From Chaetomium olivaceum (Eukaryota; Ascomycota; Sordariomycetes; Sordariales; Chaetomiaceae), in NCBI GenBank assembly GCA_039881045.1, contig JAYWVB010000001.1:558001-622000 (forward strand): a DNA stretch of 64,000 nt. Reading direction: 5' to 3'. Under the pieces are notes generated by a model that worked only from the letters and a program-made list of their open reading frames with translations, had not been told where the DNA came from and made no database searches. Every line of letters begins with the position of its first letter. Positions within the stretch are counted from its first letter, which is position 1. Of the stretch, positions 44,592 to 55,293 are shown one piece after another. The position numbers and the translations under genes were made by a program.

Positions 44592-46788
44592 CGGAAGGCT
44601 GAGGAAGACTTTTCTTCCCCTTTTCTTTTCTTTTTCTTTTTCTGTGACTATTTGTGTGGCGACTCTTGTTTGCTTTCTTTTGCTCTCTCGGCATTGCGCA
44701 CCCCTGGTTTTGGTTCATGGTCTCGGTCTCCTGTCATTCGTTTCTAGACGGGTTCTTTGGGAAATCTTGGGTATGACATGATCTAGGTTTTGAATTCGCA
44801 GGGCTTGGTTAGAAAGGCTTTTTTTTATCGCCTTTCGGTTCATGGGGGTCAGGGTAGACAACGGTTTGGTCTATCCTGGCTGGAAATGGACTACAAAACG
44901 GAGCGGGTTTGGGTATTGCATCAGTTGAGGCTGGTTTGGGCTTCACCGGCGGATAGCATCGTTTTTTTCTCTCTTCGTACTTGGGGGTGTCTCACTCCAA
45001 GATCGTATCTTATTCCATAACTATCATTCTTCTATGACATTTACAAAAGACTCTTTTCGTACTACAAACAACAGCCATACATCTTACATCTTACATCACA
45101 TCAGCATCACTCGGCGACACAGTAACCTGAGCGGGCATTTTCCCTCGCATGTCTTGGGTCAGGGTCATGCCGTGCACTGTTACGGCGTCCGCAGCGTAAG
45201 GTTGACGGGTGGAGATGGGGGAAAGAGGGATGTGGGCTCTGGGCTGGACCGTTCGGTGCTTTTTTGGCAGGTGAAAAATTAACCACGTTAGGACGACACC
45301 CCCCCTTGCACGACGCTGTCTCACATTCTGTGCCCATGCGGTGGTCCTTCTGTTTTGGGCGGGGGGGGGAGGAACGGTAACGATACACAGCGTGTTGCCA
45401 TGCCTCGACGTCAACACAGTAATACACATACATACCTATTCCGGGTGATCTGCAGCAAAGAGCCTCCCCCGCCAACCGCCATGCACGCCTATCAGCGCGG
45501 TTGTTTGTTTGGCTATTTACAAAGTAGGTAGGTTTACGCGGGAGCTCACTCCCACCTCGCTCAGGGGACACGGCAGGGAGACGGGGACACGGTCGAGGGA
45601 ATCCAACAGCGGCTGCAATGCTCCGGCGACGCCGACGGAAGGTGAGCATGTTTGTCCGGTCTGGGCAATATCCTGAAAGTAGGGTTTGAATTTGCTGCCG
45701 TGGTGTATGTGCAGTCCAGAGATAGGCTCGCTGCATCTCGGAGGTCGCATTCCCGTGTCGAGCGCCGTAGATCTGTCAGATCTTGGGTTAGCCTCCCAAG
45801 GCCAGGCGCAGGCATCCGATTCGCTGGTGATAACAGACAAAATCTTGGGCTGCAGCGCGCCAACGACGCCAGACAGGCTTGACAGGGTGGGCAGGGGTTG
45901 TCACGCCCGGGTGGACCGGCCTGGTGGGTTTGGTTTGTGATCTGTGATGACGATGGTCATCTCTCGACGGGCAGTGTTTGCTTGTTAATCCAAAAATCCT
46001 TGCCCAAGGGAGCCCGACATGGAAATTTTGGAAACACGAGGCGCAAATCTACCATTCAGGCGGTCAGGTTAGCACGTGGAGGAGGCCGTGGCTCTGGATC
46101 CTTGATCGCCCCAATGTCTCGAACGTTCTGACCCGGGGGCTGATCAGGGGGCCCTGACGAGGCTTGGCTGCCTAACTGGAACATGGGGAAAGAGGGTGAC
46201 GACAACATTGCTCGCGGTGTTACAGCAGATACTGAGTCAGACAAATGAGTAACAGGAAATGGAATGAGAGGGATCCGGCAAGGTGGACGGGGCTGGGCTG
46301 AGACACACCGGGAGGGTTGCGACGAACCAGCAACAATGTGTCGCCGTTGATCCAGAGCCAAGGATGGCACCCAACGCGGCTCGGCAAGGGGGTACGGTAC
46401 GCGCCAGTAAAAACGCAGAAAGCGCCTTTAAGCTATGGTGCATATCGGCATTTGCCTTGTGCCCAATGCCTGATGCATTCCTTCCCGGCCCGTCCCAAAT
46501 CTTTTCGGCCTTGTTTTTCCCAGCTTGTGCCTCCCGTTCAGCCCCCCACCACCCACCACCCACTCCCCTCTTATCAGATCCCACCTCCTCTGATAACTGA
46601 AAGCACATAACTAATCTCAGATTCTTCGCTCCTTGGAGGGGCATCCCAAGCGTTGGCGCGGGTAACTCAAGCTTCAGCTTCTCCGGGAGCCGCTCCTTGG
46701 CAAGTCTGCCCGAGTGAACAACCAAGGTATCACTCCCCATCTCCCGCCCTTCCCGCCCCCCCCGCTCTCCTACATACCTTTCCCCTGG
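44592..46788. other. Intergenic, convergent, 2.2 kb
   Basis: Between the 3' ends of the four-TM protein gene and the CHORD gene. A T/C-rich tract at 44,609-44,645 fits a 3' UTR. Several long open frames on the minus strand (for example 45107-45736) have no recognisable sequence and skewed Arg/Ser/Pro content expected by chance in GC-rich DNA. TAGGTAGGTT lies near 45,525 and a C7 run near 46,756. Confidence 0.5.
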
Positions 46789-48115
46789 TTAGGCCCTTCC
46801 GGCTCGGCCAATTTGGAGGATTTCGCCCGTGAGACGGTCATCGCTGCGAAGAACCGGCCAAGAGCTGCCGTCGGCCTTGGCTAGTGACACCTCGAGCTTG
46901 GTGCCCAAAATCTTAAAGGTCGACTTGGCGGGATCGATGGGGCCGTAAAGCGGCACCTGCGTCTTGTACCGCTTTGGTACCGGAGCATCCGTCGTTGGCA
47001 GGTCCAACTCGAGTGCCTGGCCCTTAAACTCCACGTTGGCGGCCTCTTTGTCGATCTTCTTGAGGAAGAATGACGCGATCACCGCAGTCGGAGTCTGGTA
47101 GAAGTCATGCCTGTGGAAGAGCGAGAGGGTATGAGCACATGGACCGGTTGGGCCGCAGTTCTACTGGCGGTCAAGCGCAGCCTTCGCCCGCCATCGGGGT
47201 GTTCTCAGACACAGCCAGCCTTGGCTGTTCCTTGGCCGCGGACATACATTCGTCCAGCGGCTGCCAAGTTGCACATCGAGGGAAAACGCGGGGCGTCGTT
47301 CACTCACCTGACTGTCTCGAGGAGCTCTTCACCCCCGGAACCCGCCGGGCCCTTGCCGGCAGCATTTTTGTTCCCGCTTCCGACAAACAAGTGCCGGTTC
47401 TTGGTCTTGCAGCCCTCGATCTTCATAAACTGGTCAAACTCCAGGACGCGGCGCTTGCAGCAGACGTAGCCCTTGCTGCCCTCGTGGAAGATGGGAGCGC
47501 CGGGGTGATGTACACATGTCTCCCCTTCCCTGCTGGAGCCCTTCTTGTAGGTGGCGCCGCAGCCCTTGCGTCTACACACGCGCCCATCGGGGATCTCGGC
47601 GGTCTCGTCGTCATCCTCGGACTCCGGCGGCGGAGGCGGAGGTGTGGGTACGTGCTGAGGGGCAGCAACGGGCGCGCGAGGAGGGGGCGGGGGCAGATTC
47701 GAGGCCGCGAGGAGGGCCGGGTCCGCTTCCCTCTTCTCAACCTTGGGAGGGAGGTCGGTGGTGCTGTGCTTCCCCTCGGTGCAGGGTTCAATGGTCATGA
47801 ACTCCTCAAAGGTGAGGACGCGCGGCTTGCAACACTTCCATCCTGGGCCGTAGAAGCGGCGGTTAGCTTGGCAAGATACCTAGGTAGGCGACTGACATAA
47901 AGCGCAGTTGTGGTAGGTAGAGTAGGGTAGTGAGTGCAACCAGGCAGGTAGGTGGTAGGTGCAGTATGACGTTTGAGATTGGCTGGATGTGAAGACCAGG
48001 AACGCGTACCTTTTTGGCCCTCGTGGAAAACCGGGGGGCCGGGATGGTAGCGGCAGACCTCCTCCGGATCGGTGTACTCCTTGCCGCAACCTTGATGAAC
48101 ACACTTCTGCGCCAT
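46789..48115 (-). CDS. CHORD- and CS-domain co-chaperone (CHORDC1/ChpA/Rar1 type)
   Basis: Zinc-binding Hsp90 co-chaperone with two CHORD domains and a CS domain. Exons are 48115-48010, 47842-47308 and 47110-46789, giving 320 residues with intact phases. CHORD1 spans residues 1-60: CVHQGCGKEY, CRYHPGPPVFHEG and, across intron 1, WKCCKPRVLTFEEFM. A linker of about 60 residues is Pro-rich and acidic. CHORD2 follows with CRRKGCGATYKKG, CVHHPGAPIFHEGSKG and YVCCKRRVLEFDQFM. After intron 2 the CS domain starts HDFYQTPTAVIASFFLKK and includes YKTQVPLYGPIDPAKSTF. Cys/His spacing in both CHORDs looks complete. The arrangement equals animal CHORDC1 and Aspergillus ChpA rather than plant Rar1, which lacks the CS domain. 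It is head-to-head with the glutaredoxin-like gene. Confidence 0.95.
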
Positions 48116-48572
48116 TGTACCGGGTGTTTCTCCGTTCAACCTGCCGAAGCTGACTCGTGATCGAATTGTTAGACTCGACGGCGGATATCCTCTAAAATCT
48201 GATGTTGTCTCCAACGTGCTTACTGTTTCAACCAAGAAGGGCTGGAACGAGGGAGAGGCGGTCAAAACAAATCGGAAGCAAAGAGCTTTGTGGAAGCTGT
48301 CTCGAAGATGATGGAAGCTTCCCTCCGCCAAAAATGCCGGTTTGCTTTGCTGGGCTGAGAATGTGGGGGCGGGGAAGGGGGGAATTCCAGGAAACGCGCC
48401 AGGGATGCCGCATGCCCTCCCGAGCTGCGCTAGCCTACTGTGGTAAGGTTGCGTTTACGAAGGAGCTCCAGCTGATTTCCGTTCCAGGATGCCTGCCGAA
48501 ATTGTTCATCAACGACACCAGAACAACCAACTCGCTGTTTTTTATTATTGTTCCAACGTAGCAATCGCCGTC
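48116..48572. promoter_or_regulatory. Divergent promoter, CHORD protein / glutaredoxin-like
   Basis: Only 457 bases separate the two start codons, so the promoters probably overlap. No heat-shock element or other site was confirmed by eye. Confidence 0.5.
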
Positions 48573-48953
48573 ATGCGTGTCAGCCGCAGGCTTCTCCAGT
48601 CCTGCAGGATCACCTTTTTTACCCGCACGGGTTGCGGCCTATGCACCCAAGCGAGATCGGTCCTATCTGACGTTTGGGATAGACAACCCTTTGCTTTCAA
48701 AGAGGTCGATATCGTCAAGCCAGAAGCCAAGAAATGGCGGGATCTGTATGACTTTGATGTTTCCAGTGGTGAGTCTCCTCCTACTGAGCAAGAAATCCCC
48801 GCTGTGGTGAGTTAACTCCCTTCTGTTGAGATCCATATCAGCAAAGCCCAGTCGCCTGAGGAAGACCCCAAACTGTCCTCCAAGGCCGTGAAGCTCATGC
48901 ATCGGTTTACCGTCGAGGAGGTCATGGCCAAGATGGAAGGTGTTGAGAAATGA
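48573..48953 (+). CDS. Glutaredoxin-like protein (DUF836), frameshifted
   Basis: Small thioredoxin-fold protein of the glutaredoxin-like DUF836 family. Exons are 48573-48768 and 48831-48953. The fold's first strand and redox motif read ITFFTRTGCGLCTQARSVL, with a C-x-x-C active site (CGLC). FKEVDIVKPEAKKWRDLYD follows. Joining across the intron needs one base fewer in the TTT at 48760-48762; then DFDVPV joins IHISKAQSPEEDP exactly as in relatives, with the expected cis-proline before the Val-Ile-His strand. The model gives 105 residues, a normal size. Redox activity is inferred from the CxxC; the physiological partner is unknown, though mitochondrial location has been proposed for some relatives. 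It may be co-regulated with the CHORD gene opposite. Confidence 0.82.
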
Positions 48954-49190
48954 CAGCACCATCCGAGTCCCGCAACAAACCGATCCCTTCTTCTCTGGGC
49001 AGCCAATGTATCTTCACCGGCAACGAATGTCAAACACCAAAGTCGGCCAACCGAGGCTGCGGGAGGTTTCCGCAGGACCTCTTCGTGGCTGTTTATTTTC
49101 TCGCATAGCCCACGACAAAATGTGCCGAATCTATATGGGGAGAGAGGCTGGTCAACCACCATCCCCCGAGGATAGTTACACGCCCCAATA

Positions 49191-50280
49191 TCAACCACTC
49201 TTGGCTTCCGTCCCCTCACCCCGAGCTACGGCGAGCGAGCTGGCCAACGCGCCGCCCAGGGCGAAGTAGTCGGAAGCGGCAGTGACCATGTGAAACCCCA
49301 TATCCGCATACTGTTTTGCCTCTGTCCAACAATGTTAGCTAATATGTCTCAAAGTAGGACATGGGCGTCACTCGAAGCCGCAAAGAGGCATAGTTAGCGA
49401 GAACGGATTTGACCTACGTTCTCCGGAGCCGCAGTAAATGCCGCACTTCTTGCCAGCCGCCACGGTGGCCTTGAAGATCCTCGCGACAGCCTCGTGTAAC
49501 TCGGGGTCTATCTTGGGCCCCAAGATTGGATGTCCGATGCTGTTACCAAGGTCGAACGGTCCAACGAATACGACACGTCAACAAGTGGCGCAATTTCTTC
49601 CACTACCTCTAGCGCCTCCTTAGTTTCGATCTGCACCATTGTCAACAGGCTGTCATTCGCCTGTTGCAGATATTCCGTCATGCTCAGCCCGGCCCCGAAG
49701 GTCTGCATTGCGAATGGGGAGCCAAAGCCTCGCTGTCCCTGCGGTGGAAACTTGGCGGCAGCAACCAGATTCTTGACCTCTTCGACGGACCGAATAAGTG
49801 GAACTAGGATCTGAGTCCGAGTTAATCTAAGCCGTCTTCCAAACGCCGGTTGTGAGGCTCATCTTACTCCGTGTGCCCCAGCATCCAATATGCACCTGCA
49901 ACCCTGTCAGCACCTTCGTCCACGGTCATCAAATCATGTCGAGCACTCACGCTTCACCATCCATGGCTGGGTGTCTGGCAGGCGAACAATAGGGGAAACT
50001 CCCTCCGCCGCAATGGCGGGGACCGCTTCGTGCATCTGTGCATCTGTGGGGTTGACATTAGCCAGGTCCGCCTACAGAAGCTACACGCTAGCTGACTTGC
50101 ATACCGTCGATATATGCCGTGTTCGCAGTCAAGCAACACCCAGTCCGGACCTGACCTCGCAAGAAGCCTCGACACGTTGGCTCCGGGTAGTACCTGCCAG
50201 AAACCGAAGGCGGGGCGCTTCCCTTCGTCGAACACCTGCTTTAGCCGGTTGGCTCGCACCATCTTGGGGGTCGCGTCCAT
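49191..50280 (-). CDS. HpcH/HpaI-family aldolase (2-keto-3-deoxy acid aldolase type), three frame breaks
   Basis: Class II pyruvate-type aldolase that cleaves 2-oxo-3-deoxy or 4-hydroxy-2-oxo acids, relating to HpaI and RhmA. Exons are 50280-50105, 50043-49951, 49895-49868, 49810-49418 and 49321-49191; the third is only 28 nt. Visible motifs are PAFGFWQVLPGANVSRLLA, GPDWVLLDCEHG (metal/substrate face), PIVRLPDTQPWM, GQRGFGSPFAMQ, MVQIETKEALEVVEEIA and FVGPFDLGNSIGHP. Frame breaks occur at about 50112-50115 (one extra), 49890-49892 (two extra) and 49573-49577 (two extra). After allowing for them the length is 271 residues, the usual size, with every conserved block preserved. The natural substrate cannot be told from sequence. 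A start at MDATPKMVRA is chosen; an in-frame upstream extension is possible. Confidence 0.85.
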
Positions 50281-51314
50281 GGTGGATATTGAATGATACT
50301 GCCGACTGACGGGTGGGTGAAAGAGCTTCAAGAATGTCTGATGATGAGAAGGGAAGATGAGTTTCTGGGACGTCCTGCGTCTCAAATAGTAAAACGATGA
50401 TCGGATCATTCGGATTTATGTGATGGCAATAACCCCGTCTTCTCAGCACTGCCTAAGGGAGCAGGTACCTAATGTCAACAGGGCGTTACGCAGTAGTATC
50501 ATCCCAAAGCGCACTTCGTTCCTGGTCCTCGCATTAGAGTGGTAATCCCCCACTTTCCTAGTCAGCAACGAGCTATGCTAGTGGATTGGGCGTCGCGGGG
50601 TAGCTACGGCCACCACTCGGGCTCCAGCCCGAGGAGGATCGGGTCCGGACGAGGGGTCGGGCCGGTCACACCCGAGGTGATGTTTCTCTGCTTGCGTAGC
50701 CTCTGCGTGATTTATAATTTGATTCTATATTCTTTTACGTTATGGCTGACTGTTTCCATTATTCTATTTTCGACTAGGAGGATACTCAAGCGTAAAGGAT
50801 GACAGTGCACTCGCTGTTTCCATGTGATCGTCTTATGCTGAGAATTGACGTTCTGGGTTATAAGCTCCATAACTCCCTAGCGTAGTTAGTGGTCCTTGTC
50901 AGACCACTCATACCAACTAGTTTTAACGATGCCGTAAAAGAATACGCACTCCTTCGTATTGGGCGTCTTCCCGCTCGGGGAGAAGTAACCCCGTAATTGT
51001 AATAACCATGGTTTTGTCCATAACTCCATAATTCCCCCACCAAGGTACTTATTGTAATAACGGGGTCGCTTGATAAGGCGATAAGACGACCAGGGTCGGT
51101 GGCCCCAGCATCAAGCTTCACAGCTACAGCGACTTGAGACGGGATTCGAGACGACATCAACAAACAGCCCTACACTCGTTGACGACAAGCGACAAGCGAA
51201 CGTCACAGTGACCTCGCCTTGACCTTGCCGTACATGGCAAGCAAGCCGACCGTGGCATAGACATCCCCGACCTTCCCTTGTTCAGCACCAGCTCGAGCTC
51301 GACCAACCGCCGCC
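50281..51314. other. Divergent intergenic region with AT-rich repeat-bearing block
   Basis: Promoter space of the aldolase (minus) and LSM8 (plus). Between about 50,690 and 51,075 the DNA is AT-rich and repetitive. CCATAACTCC occurs twice (about 50,868 and 51,020), ATTGTAATAAC occurs twice (about 50,996 and 51,053), and GTGGTC and GACCAC form a small hairpin near 50,890. It could be a worn-down mobile element, but no open frame or defined terminus is visible. Confidence 0.4.
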
Positions 51315-51893
51315 ATGTCGCTGAACAGCTATATCGAGAGTAAGAACATTACCACCCGGGGTTACTTCCTCCTGGGGTTACTCCGTCCTGGCCTGACCAA
51401 AGCTCTTAAGTTACCAGCGCTAACAAGTCTTTTTCCCTACAGAGAAAGTGTGCATCATCACCACCGACGGCCGCAACCTCGTCGGCACCCTCGCAGCGCA
51501 CGACTACACCACCAACCTCGTATGCCCCCCGGCCCCCCCCCCCCCCCCCCTTTCCAAACTTTCACCACAAGTCCAACAACCCCTTCCAAAACCCCCTTAG
51601 ACTCCCACATCCATCCTACAACCCCCCCCCCCCCCCCCCCCCACCCCCCCTTCAAAAACAAAAACAAATAAAACCCAAACTAACAATATGGAAAACAACA
51701 GGTCCTCAAAAACACCATCGAGCGCGTGATCCGCGCCCCCGACGACGGCGAGCCCTCAGCCGAGGTGCCCCTAGGCCTGTACATTGTGCGTGGGGAGAAT
51801 GTGTGTTTGGTGGGCCTGGTGGACGAGGCGCTGGACGCGAGCATCGACTGGACCGCGGTGAAGGGGGCGGCGATCGGGACGACGAAGCATTAG
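51315..51893 (+). CDS. lsm8: U6 snRNA-associated Sm-like protein LSM8
   Basis: Subunit of the nuclear LSM2-8 ring that binds the 3' end of U6 snRNA. Exons are 51315-51339, 51443-51519 and 51702-51893, with GT-AG sites in phase, giving 97 residues. The start MSLNSYIEKK leads into the Sm1 motif VCIITTDGRNLVGTLAAHD. The Sm2 motif is LGLYIVRGENVCLVGLVDE, where LYIVRGENV has the R-G of the family. The tail contains DASIDWTAVKGAAIGTTKH, characteristic of LSM8 rather than LSM1. Intron 2 is unusual: it is 182 nt long and contains an 18-C tract and a 21-C tract. The coding frame is intact. Confidence 0.95.
51533..51550 (+). repeat. C18 homopolymer in LSM8 intron 2
   Basis: Eighteen consecutive C residues shortly after the GTATGC donor of LSM8 intron 2. 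Exact count is likely unreliable. Confidence 0.85.
51622..51650 (+). repeat. C21 + C7 tract in LSM8 intron 2
   Basis: A run of 21 C, a single A, then 7 C, in the same intron as the C18 tract and about 50 nt upstream of the acceptor. Confidence 0.85.
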
Positions 51894-52402
51894 ACTTTGG
51901 ATTTGGCTGACTGCCTAGTCTGCTTAATTGGGGGGTTGGGTTGGGTGGTGGTGGGTGCTGAGGGGGTGTTGGGGGCTGAGTGCTGAGCTCTGGGGCAGGA
52001 GCGGGGCAGGTAAACTAGCCTTGGTTGGGGGGAGGGGGGGGGGCTGCTGTCTGTTGTGTTTGGTGGGCTTCTTGTTTATATGGCCCCCGGGTTGATATGG
52101 GATGGGCTTGGGATAGAGGGCGGCGGCGGCTAGCTGAATATTAGGCCGGGGAGGAGGGCTGGAGTGGACGATGAGACAACAGCGGGGAAAAAGAGATGGG
52201 ATGTTGCGCTTTCAGTTCTCGCAATCGGCGTTTGGGGTTTGCGTGGGTGCCTCCAAGGGTATGCCTCTCTCACAGCCCGGCTCTCATATCTCCCAGAACG
52301 AGTTAATTGCTGACATTCGAGGGAGGCTGGCCCCGGTTAAGATACCCAGAATGAATCAAAACCAAAATCTATGGTATCCAGTTGGTCTGGTCTATTTGCT
52401 AT
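51894..52402. other. Intergenic, convergent
   Basis: Gap of 509 bases between LSM8 and the nucleoside hydrolase 3' ends. The first half is strongly G-rich on the plus strand (repeated GGGG, GGGTT and GGTGG words, about 51,925-52,060). No gene recognised. Confidence 0.55.
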
Positions 52403-53950
52403 CTACGCGAAAATCTGATCCAGCAGGATGCCCGCAAAGGTATCCTGCCCCGGCGACCCAATCACCCTATTGATTCTGTTTCCCTTGCGCACGCTTAGCC
52501 AGCCCATAGTGTCGCCTGGGATCTCGTCCAGCGTGACGGCGTCCATGGGATCTTCCGGGTGGGTCTGCACCGTGCTGTCCAGCTCGGCAGGCTTTGCCAG
52601 GCCACGCTTGTCAATGACATGCATGCCTCTGGTCCATTGGCCGGCCGTCTCGATGCGGATGTCCTCAGGCTTGGGCACCGTCTTCCACCCGGGATGGTCG
52701 CGCGTCGTCATGTACCAAATGCACAGGGGGTCGTGCAGCGACAGGCCCGCATTGTGGCCCAGGCCGAGTATCGAGTCGATTTTGTTAAAAGTGCCGTTCA
52801 TGAAGGTGTCAGTCCACTGCGCCAGCGGACTGCCAGCTTCCTTGAGCGGCTGGATCTTGGCGTTGAACTCGCGCTTCTTGAGCTCGTGTGGTGTGGTGAT
52901 GTCGAGCGGGAAGAGACTCAGCTTCAGCTGACGGGACAGCTTTTCGGGGTAAGGAGGCAGGAAGGATTTGCCATGGATTACGGGCGGCATGGTGGCCGAT
53001 GGGATAAGCGAGGTCAAGGCGAAGACGCGTGCGGCGGCCACTGCGTCGGCCATGGAGTTGAATTCGGCGCACGGGGTGACGTTGCCTTCAACTTCCACGG
53101 CGCCTCCCATCACCACGAGCTCCTTGACCCGGAGGAAGGTCTCGGGGTCCTCGGCAGCCGCGAGGGCAACGTTTGTCAACGGGCCAATGGCGACGATGGT
53201 GTGGTATTCTCCGGCTCCTCCTTCAGAAGCCGTAGTATTTCCTTGTGGGCGGGCGTCTTGCTTGGGGTGAAGAACCTCGAGTATGAAGGCGGCTCGACAG
53301 AGCTGCTGGATTCAACGGGATCATCCTCAAACAGGGTACGCCAGGTATCTGCCGGGGACAGATGAGGGTGCTATACCAGTTAGAAAGGGGCTTGAGAGTC
53401 AGGATGATTTGTGTCCTTACCGTATCGTGGACACCGTGCAACCCGTCAGCACCATCTGAGTCTGTCAGTCTTTTTCTTGTCTACTCTGGGGTCATTTATG
53501 GTGCGTGCTTACGGAAGTGGTCAGCTACAAGCTGCTCATCTTCAAGGGCATGCTGAGCGCCTACAGCGACAATGGGCTTGTAAGCGCCCAGTGCGCCATA
53601 GGTGGGCTTGCCTGTGGCCTCCCGCCAGGCCATCTCCTTCTCGAGCACGTGGAACAAAGCCACAACATTTCGGAGGCAGCTGCAGAATTCTTGTGAGACA
53701 ACATTCAGGGGCTTTGTATGCACAGAGGGGCTAGTAACACGGCGTCCTACCTCTGCAGCGGCACATTGCCGTATGTGACAGAGATCATGGCAACCTCGAG
53801 CTCCTCTGGTGAGGCGCTGAGGGCTAGCAGCAGGGCCATGACATCATCCACACCTAGGATTGTGTAGTGCCAGGCACAAATAGCATATGAACCACTGAAT
53901 TTAGACGAACCTGGATCGGTATCGATAATGATGCGGTTTTTGGGTGCCAT
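52403..53950 (-). CDS. Inosine-uridine preferring nucleoside hydrolase, frameshifted
   Basis: Calcium-dependent N-ribohydrolase that releases a base from a ribonucleoside; purine/pyrimidine salvage. Exons are 53950-53911, 53853-53751, 53679-53513, 53455-53421 and 53370-52403. The N-terminal Asp cluster that binds Ca2+ and ribose, IDTDPGVDDVMALLLA, is split by intron 1 after DPG. Further family blocks are MISVTYGNVPLQ, HGADGLHGVH, AIGPLTNVALAAAE, LVVMGGAVEVEGNVTP, CAEFNSMADAVAA and NAGLSLHDPLCIWY. This last contains the His-Asp pair at the active site. The frame breaks at 53198-53205 where ACCACACC should likely read ACCACC (two extra bases). The resulting model is 436 residues. Specificity (uridine, inosine, or other) cannot be read from sequence. 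Confidence 0.9.
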
Positions 53951-55293
53951 GGTTCCTGAAGACGGGAAAGTGCGGGACCAAGGAGGGGCACAGCGAGATC
54001 TCGACGTGAACGAGTAGGACGAAAACCTGCGGCAAACACGGTTTACCTGCCGTGTCTCACAGGATTTATATAAGCCGTGAAGTCACAGCTTTACCCTTGA
54101 TTTTAGCAACAGCCCGACTTTCTTTGGGGATTCCTTGTTTTTCTTTCAAATGTGCCAACCTGACTTGAAGTTAAAGGAAAGAGTGACAAATCTTGGAGAA
54201 CAGACTCATCAAAACTCTCCTACTCCGGACAACCAATCCTGTGACCCCAAGTTCCACATCCCACCTTCCCCATTAGCATTTCCCCATTGGCATCCGCCGT
54301 TCTCCGACGCCCTTGGGTGCCTGACCACGCACTGGTCATCATTACCCCCTGTTGTCGCTCTAGTATATGGAAACTTTCAACAACCAGCACCTGATGTTGA
54401 CTCGAGATATATTCGTATATCGATGCCTTGACCTCTGCTCGGCTCCAACGGCGATAAGCACTTGGAGAAAATATTGACTCGTTAACTCCATAGAACCCTT
54501 AATCTCGACCAAACTAAATGCAAGAACCGTGCAGATGCATCTTGGCAAGGTCAAACTTTGGTCCATCAATCAGTGAGGAGTGACTGCCTCAGAGCAGCCA
54601 CCAAAACAATCACATTGATTAGGTACTTTCCACCAAATCTGGATCCTCCTGAAGACCACAACCTCTTGTTTGGAAGTTCGGCCGCAGATGTCCGCTGCAT
54701 CGGTGACGCACAGCAGGTTGCACAGGCACGTACGGGTAACACCAAGTCACGTGAGTTTATGCTGCCAAGGATCGCTTAACTTGCCAGCACCTGCAACAAG
54801 CCCCTTGCCACGGCAACTTTTCCGTGAGATTAGCTGGACGTGTTAACGAATGGGGACGCCAGAAGAGGAACCGACCTTCTGAACACCTTTCACCTGCCAG
54901 CATTGGCTCTTTCGCGATTCTTAACTTTAGTATCTTCACATCACGCAACCCCTTTTCCCTTCAATTCACTTTTTCCAGCACCTCGGAGCTGCAACATACC
55001 ATCACATCCATTTCTTGATCAGCGGACAAGCCAAGATCCTCCAGATCTCTCCAATCGGCCACAAATCCAAGCTTGGAACAACATCTGGACCTTGTGTCAC
55101 CTGCAAGTTAATTATAAAGGAGGACACCGATCTGCCATTTCCCGACACCCCGCATTGAGCTTTCGCTCATCCTCCGATCATCCATCTCCATCGACCGCGT
55201 CCCGCTGTCGTGTCGAGTATTCGACGTCCGAAAATCGGTCGCGATTTCGCCGGTCTCTGACCTCACCGACTTTACCGTCTCCACCCATTGACC
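53951..55293. promoter_or_regulatory. Divergent intergenic region
   Basis: A 1.34-kb promoter space between the nucleoside hydrolase (minus) and the Lys-rich TM protein (plus). From about 54,880 to 55,290 the plus strand is pyrimidine-rich, as expected for a 5' UTR and core promoter. A CACGTGA-like box lies near 54,747. No gene recognised. Confidence 0.5.

Noticed and set aside
45107..45736. Minus-strand open frame of 209 codons between convergent genes
   Set aside because: No domain, no splice context, and composition expected by chance.
46237..46740. Minus-strand open frame downstream of the CHORD gene
   Set aside because: It lies past the CHORD stop codon, has no recognisable sequence, and is best explained as 3' UTR or spacer.
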